Below are positions 61,161-64,000 of a stretch of DNA of 64,000 nt, one piece after another. A model generated the notes under the pieces. That model had not been told where the DNA came from and ran no database searches. It saw nothing but the letters and a program-made list of their open reading frames with translations. Each line of letters starts with the position of its first letter. Position 1 is the first letter of the stretch. Position numbers and translations under genes: made by a program. Origin of the DNA: Bradyrhizobium sp. 186 (GTDB lineage Bacteria; Pseudomonadota; Alphaproteobacteria; Rhizobiales; Xanthobacteraceae); the NCBI RefSeq assembly GCF_023101685.1, contig NZ_CP082164.1, forward strand, positions 6,820,001 to 6,884,000, read 5' to 3'.

Positions 61161-61226
61161 TTGCGTCCCCCCGGATGCAATTCCACGAGACTATTCGGAC
61201 CATCGCCCAATTGCCAATTCTTCCGA

Positions 61227-61242
61227 TGTGATGTCTGTCACA
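61227..61242. promoter_or_regulatory. CRP-type palindrome upstream of the caspase operon
   Basis: TGTGA-TGTCTG-TCACA is an exact match to the classic CRP/FNR-superfamily consensus TGTGA-N6-TCACA. It lies 67-82 bp upstream of the caspase-pair start on the minus strand. It could permit cAMP-dependent control; two class III cyclases are encoded in the window. Confidence 0.65.
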
Positions 61243-61334
61243 TAAGCGGCTTGGACGGCTTTATTTTCAGTGCGGCGAAGCGTCACCCCTCAGTCGAGAT
61301 GAGCCCAAGGCCTGAGGCTCTTTAGTTAGGTTGC

Positions 61335-61538
61335 CTACATGTGCACCACTTCGTGCCGCATCACGAATGGCACAAGCAGCGTGTGCACCTCATCCGCTAC
61401 CACCTCGCGTTGGTCCACCGGCAGGTTCGCAAGCGTCACGGTGGCAATCGAGCCGTGGCTGCCATGGGCGCCGATCTTGACCTTGCAATCGATGCGGCGC
61501 TCGGCGAGCGGCGCGGGTATCGCTGAGTTCGTCGTCAT
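61335..61538 (-). CDS. Small protein coupled to the CHASE3-PAS kinase gene
   Basis: A 67-aa frame beginning MTTNSAIPAPLAERRIDCKVKIGAHG and continuing SHGSIATVTLANLPVDQREVVADEVHTLLVPFVMRHEVVHM. Its start overlaps the kinase stop (ATGA), indicating translational coupling. No family was recognised. It has one Cys and ends in a His/Val/Met-rich segment. It could modulate the kinase, but this is inference from position alone. Confidence 0.55.
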   Translation of the reverse strand: MTTNSAIPAPLAERRIDCKVKIGAHGSHGSIATVTLANLPVDQREVVADEVHTLLVPFVMRHEVVHM

Positions 61539-63385
61539 TGGGCCGCGGAGCGTAGACCCGCTGGCTCACCCGCCCTCATCAGGCGAGATGTGGTCTGATC
61601 TGACGCGAGAGGCAGGGTGAACTGGAAGACGGCACCCCGAGGCTCGTTTGCGCCGGCCCACATTTGCCCACCATGCGCCTCGATGATCGAGCGGCAGATG
61701 GCGAGGCCCATCCCCATGCCTGTGGGCTTGGTGGTGTAGAAGGCTTCGAACAGGCGCTCTACATTCTTATCCAGTCCCGGACCGGAATCCCGCAAAGTGA
61801 CGTGCACGCCGTTCGATGCATCCCGACCGGTGCTGATCAGCAACTCGCGTCCCCCCTCGCCGACCGCGGCCATTGCCTCGACCGCGTTGACAATCAGGTT
61901 GAGCATCACTTGCTGAAGTTGAACCCGATCTGCCTGAACGGGCGGCAAGCCTTCGGCGAGTTGCGTTCGCACCGAGACGCCGTTCTTGAACGCTTCGCTA
62001 CGGGTCAGAGCGATGACGTCAAGCACCGCCTGATTGATCTCCAGATTCTCCTTTTGCGGGGGAGCATTCCTGATGAGCGCCCGGATCCGACCGATGATAT
62101 CGCCGGCTCGCATGCCGTCACTGGTGATCCAGTCGAACGACTGTCGAACCCGCTCCAGATTTGGCGGTTGAGCCTCCAGCCAATTCAACCCGGCCTCGGC
62201 GTTCGCCACTATCGCGGCGATCGGCTGGTTGACTTCATGGGCAATCGAAGCGGTTAGTTGCCCCATCGTGGTGACGCGATTTGCGTGCGCGAGTTCCATC
62301 AGGGCTTCACGGTAGCGCCGCTCGTGTTCGCGGGATTCGGCTTCCGCCCGCTTGAGAGCCGTCAGATCAAGGACAAAGCCGACGCCTTTATCCGCACCTT
62401 CTCCAAACATGGTCCCGCCGATCAGTACGGGCACACGGCTTCCGTCCTTCCGCACATACTCCTTCTCGAATGGTTGGGCCGTCCCGACCCGCTTCAATTC
62501 CGCCACGGTATGCAAGTCGCGGTCGCGCCATTCCGGCGGCGTGAGGTCGGTCCGATGCAGGCGCCCTGAGGTGAGATCTTCCCGGTCGTATCCCACGATG
62601 CGCAGGAATGCATCGTTGGCCTCGAGAATGCGCCCCTCGACTTCCCAGATGATGATGCCGATGATGTTGGCATCGAACAGGCGCCTGATCTTGATATCTC
62701 GTGCTGCAAGATCACTGTGGAGCTGGATGTTCTCCTCGGTCGCCTTTCTCCGCTGTTTCGCTTCGAGCCGCGCGAGCGCCAGCGCCGCTCCGGCCAGCGC
62801 GACGACGAGGACAACGGCGCCGGCGATCAGCCAGGTCCAGCGTTGCTCGAATGCTTCGGCGTGCGCCTCCCGGCCGGCGAGCCGAAAGCGCTCGTGATCC
62901 ACCATCTGGTCGATTTGCGAGCGGATCTCGTCCATGCTGCGGATCATTGCCAGCGCGGCCAGCCCGGACGAGCCGGCCGTCTTCAGCAGCTCGTCGATCT
63001 CGCGCAGCGTTGCTGCAACGGTCAGTGCCAGATGTCCGGCCCGAAGGCCCTGCAACGGATCGTCCGCGACCAGCGTCTGCAGCGCCTGAGCCTCCCGCCG
63101 TACACTTTCGTCAGAGACGCCGTAGGCCTTGAGATAGGCGGGGTCGAGGGTCATGAGAAACCCGCGCCTTTCGGTCTCCAGTTCCGCGACGATCGCCCGC
63201 AGCCGATCGAGCGTTTCGAGTACCTGGCGGCTATGCTCGGTGAAGTGATGAGCTGCTTGCCGCTCCTGCCAATATTGCAGGCCGAGGAAGCTGGTCGCGG
63301 CAAACAGGGTCACAAGCACTGCGACCGCAAGGATCAGCGGACGAGCAAACCATCGCAAAGACAGGGCCGGAGCAGGGGCTGACAT
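61535..63385 (-). CDS. CHASE3-PAS sensor histidine kinase
   Basis: A 616-aa kinase. Two membrane helices (about 13-35 and 185-208) enclose a periplasmic CHASE3 domain (LETLDRLRAIVAELETERRGFLMTLDPAYLKAY). A PAS domain follows (about 230-345: IKIRRLFDANIIGIIIWEVEGRILEANDAFLRIVGYDREDL), then the DHp helix TTMGQLTASIAHEVNQPIAAIV (His383) and an ATPase with NLIVNAVEAM, DSGPGLD and GMGMGLAICRSIIEAHGG. This is the FixL-like class. ATG at 63385 is preferred; ATG at 63442 would add 19 residues. No response regulator gene is adjacent; a 67-aa gene is coupled downstream. Confidence 0.92.
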   Translation of the reverse strand: MSAPAPALSLRWFARPLILAVAVLVTLFAATSFLGLQYWQERQAAHHFTEHSRQVLETLDRLRAIVAELETERRGFLMTLDPAYLKAYGVSDESVRREAQALQTLVADDPLQGLRAGHLALTVAATLREIDELLKTAGSSGLAALAMIRSMDEIRSQIDQMVDHERFRLAGREAHAEAFEQRWTWLIAGAVVLVVALAGAALALARLEAKQRRKATEENIQLHSDLAARDIKIRRLFDANIIGIIIWEVEGRILEANDAFLRIVGYDREDLTSGRLHRTDLTPPEWRDRDLHTVAELKRVGTAQPFEKEYVRKDGSRVPVLIGGTMFGEGADKGVGFVLDLTALKRAEAESREHERRYREALMELAHANRVTTMGQLTASIAHEVNQPIAAIVANAEAGLNWLEAQPPNLERVRQSFDWITSDGMRAGDIIGRIRALIRNAPPQKENLEINQAVLDVIALTRSEAFKNGVSVRTQLAEGLPPVQADRVQLQQVMLNLIVNAVEAMAAVGEGGRELLISTGRDASNGVHVTLRDSGPGLDKNVERLFEAFYTTKPTGMGMGLAICRSIIEAHGGQMWAGANEPRGAVFQFTLPLASDQTTSRLMRAGEPAGLRSAAQ

Positions 63386-63604
63386 TTGCCTAGGGTCATG
63401 CTCGCGTGACCGGCGCGTCTTCTGGTGCCAAGGCCAGAGCATTGCTAGGATGATAGCATGGATAGGCCCGCATGGGTGAGCCGGGAACCTGACTAGGTTA
63501 CATCGGCTTCGGACCCCGTAAGTCGTCTGGCGAGGGCCACGATGTCGCAGGGGGCGGCCCCGCTCACGTGTCGTGAATGACTGCCTTGGTGAAGGAGCAT
63601 TAGC

Positions 63605-64000
63605 ATGGCGCAGGGTGAAAACTCACTGAACCGTCAAATGCCGGCCAGCCGGCGCAGCTTCGTCAAGGGATTGGGCGCGGCGGGGGCGGTGCTGCCGGCC
63701 CTTAGCGTGCTGCCGCGGTGGAGTTTTGCCCAGGATGCCGCCGCGATCCACGCCAACGCCGCGATCGATTGGAAGCAATTTGCGGGACAGACGATCGCGC
63801 TTTCGGGCGCGATCCATCCGTGGTCGAATGCGATCACGCCGCTGTTGCCGGAGTTCACCATACTCACCGGCATCAAAGTCACCATCGATTTCCAACTGGA
63901 AACCACGTACCTCGGCGCGCTGCCGATCAGGCTCGCGCGCGGCAGCAGCACGCCCGACGTCTTCATGTTCACGACCTATGGCCAGGGCATCTCGAACGGA
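63605..64000 (+). CDS. Tat-exported extracellular solute-binding protein, N-terminal part
   Basis: The first 132 residues of a gene that runs off the right edge. The leader has a twin-arginine signal (PASRRSFVKGLGAAGAVLPA) with cleavage near SFAQDA. The mature protein begins like a type-1 solute-binding protein (QTIALSGAIHPWSNAITPLLPEFTILTGIKVTIDF, then STPDVFMFTTYGQG). It should bind a sugar or related solute for an ABC importer encoded outside the window. AAGGAGCATTAGC precedes the ATG at 63605. Confidence 0.88.
   Translation, partial: MAQGENSLNRQMPASRRSFVKGLGAAGAVLPALSVLPRWSFAQDAAAIHANAAIDWKQFAGQTIALSGAIHPWSNAITPLLPEFTILTGIKVTIDFQLETTYLGALPIRLARGSSTPDVFMFTTYGQGISNG

Overview
The window reads as chromosomal DNA of a Bradyrhizobium-like alphaproteobacterium (Nitrobacteraceae). 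This is inferred from the high GC content, short 4-bp gene overlaps, protocatechuate and branched-chain amino-acid transport genes, a cox-type molybdenum hydroxylase cluster, many PAS/cyclase signalling proteins, and families of palindromic intergenic repeats between operons. No rRNA, tRNA, CRISPR array or prophage was seen.

Layout. 1-5 kb: the end of an isochorismatase-like hydrolase, a glutathione transferase, a complete IS701-type insertion sequence with a CTAG target duplication, and a DUF2778 (L,D-transpeptidase-like) envelope protein. 4.3-10.4 kb: a FecR/CHASE2-cyclase pair, two membrane glycosyltransferases and two small exported or membrane proteins. 10.5-16 kb: DUF72-DUF488, PhzF, and a gntR-MFS-amidohydrolase operon with a visible operator. 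16-22.3 kb: a second membrane cyclase, a tetR-hlyD-ABC exporter operon with a perfect palindrome in front, and arsR-SRPBCC followed by a decayed GFA gene. 22.5-30.5 kb: DUF2000, DUF4189, then a long minus-strand cox/xdh cluster (coxG, coxS, coxM, coxD, coxE, two XdhC halves, and a molybdopterin-binding/MobA-like fusion). The cluster has no large catalytic subunit in the window. 30.6-33.3 kb: pcaB-pcaD-pcaC. 34.4-39.5 kb: livHMGFK, ended by a clear terminator. 39.6-46.7 kb: a single-domain response regulator, a MASE4 hybrid kinase, a P1 peptidase, an EF-hand protein, rpe and three very small genes. 46.7-53.2 kb: a kinase-UspA fusion, a phosphoesterase, a three-gene MotA/TolQ/ExbB-like membrane operon, and a divergent NarX-type kinase with its regulator. 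53.4-57.2 kb: a TetR gene with an upstream double palindrome, purB and an M20 amidohydrolase. 57.4-64 kb: two tandem caspase-like proteins, a CHASE3-PAS histidine kinase coupled to a 67-aa gene, and the start of a Tat-exported solute-binding protein.

Most notable: (1) the MotA/ExbB-like operon with uncharacterised membrane partners, next to kinase, phosphoesterase and two-component genes; (2) the tandem caspase pair, whose non-catalytic halves are far more alike than their catalytic domains and which has a CRP-type palindrome upstream; (3) the cox cluster in which S is followed directly by M with no L. Functional assignments rest on motifs and family knowledge. No database search was run.
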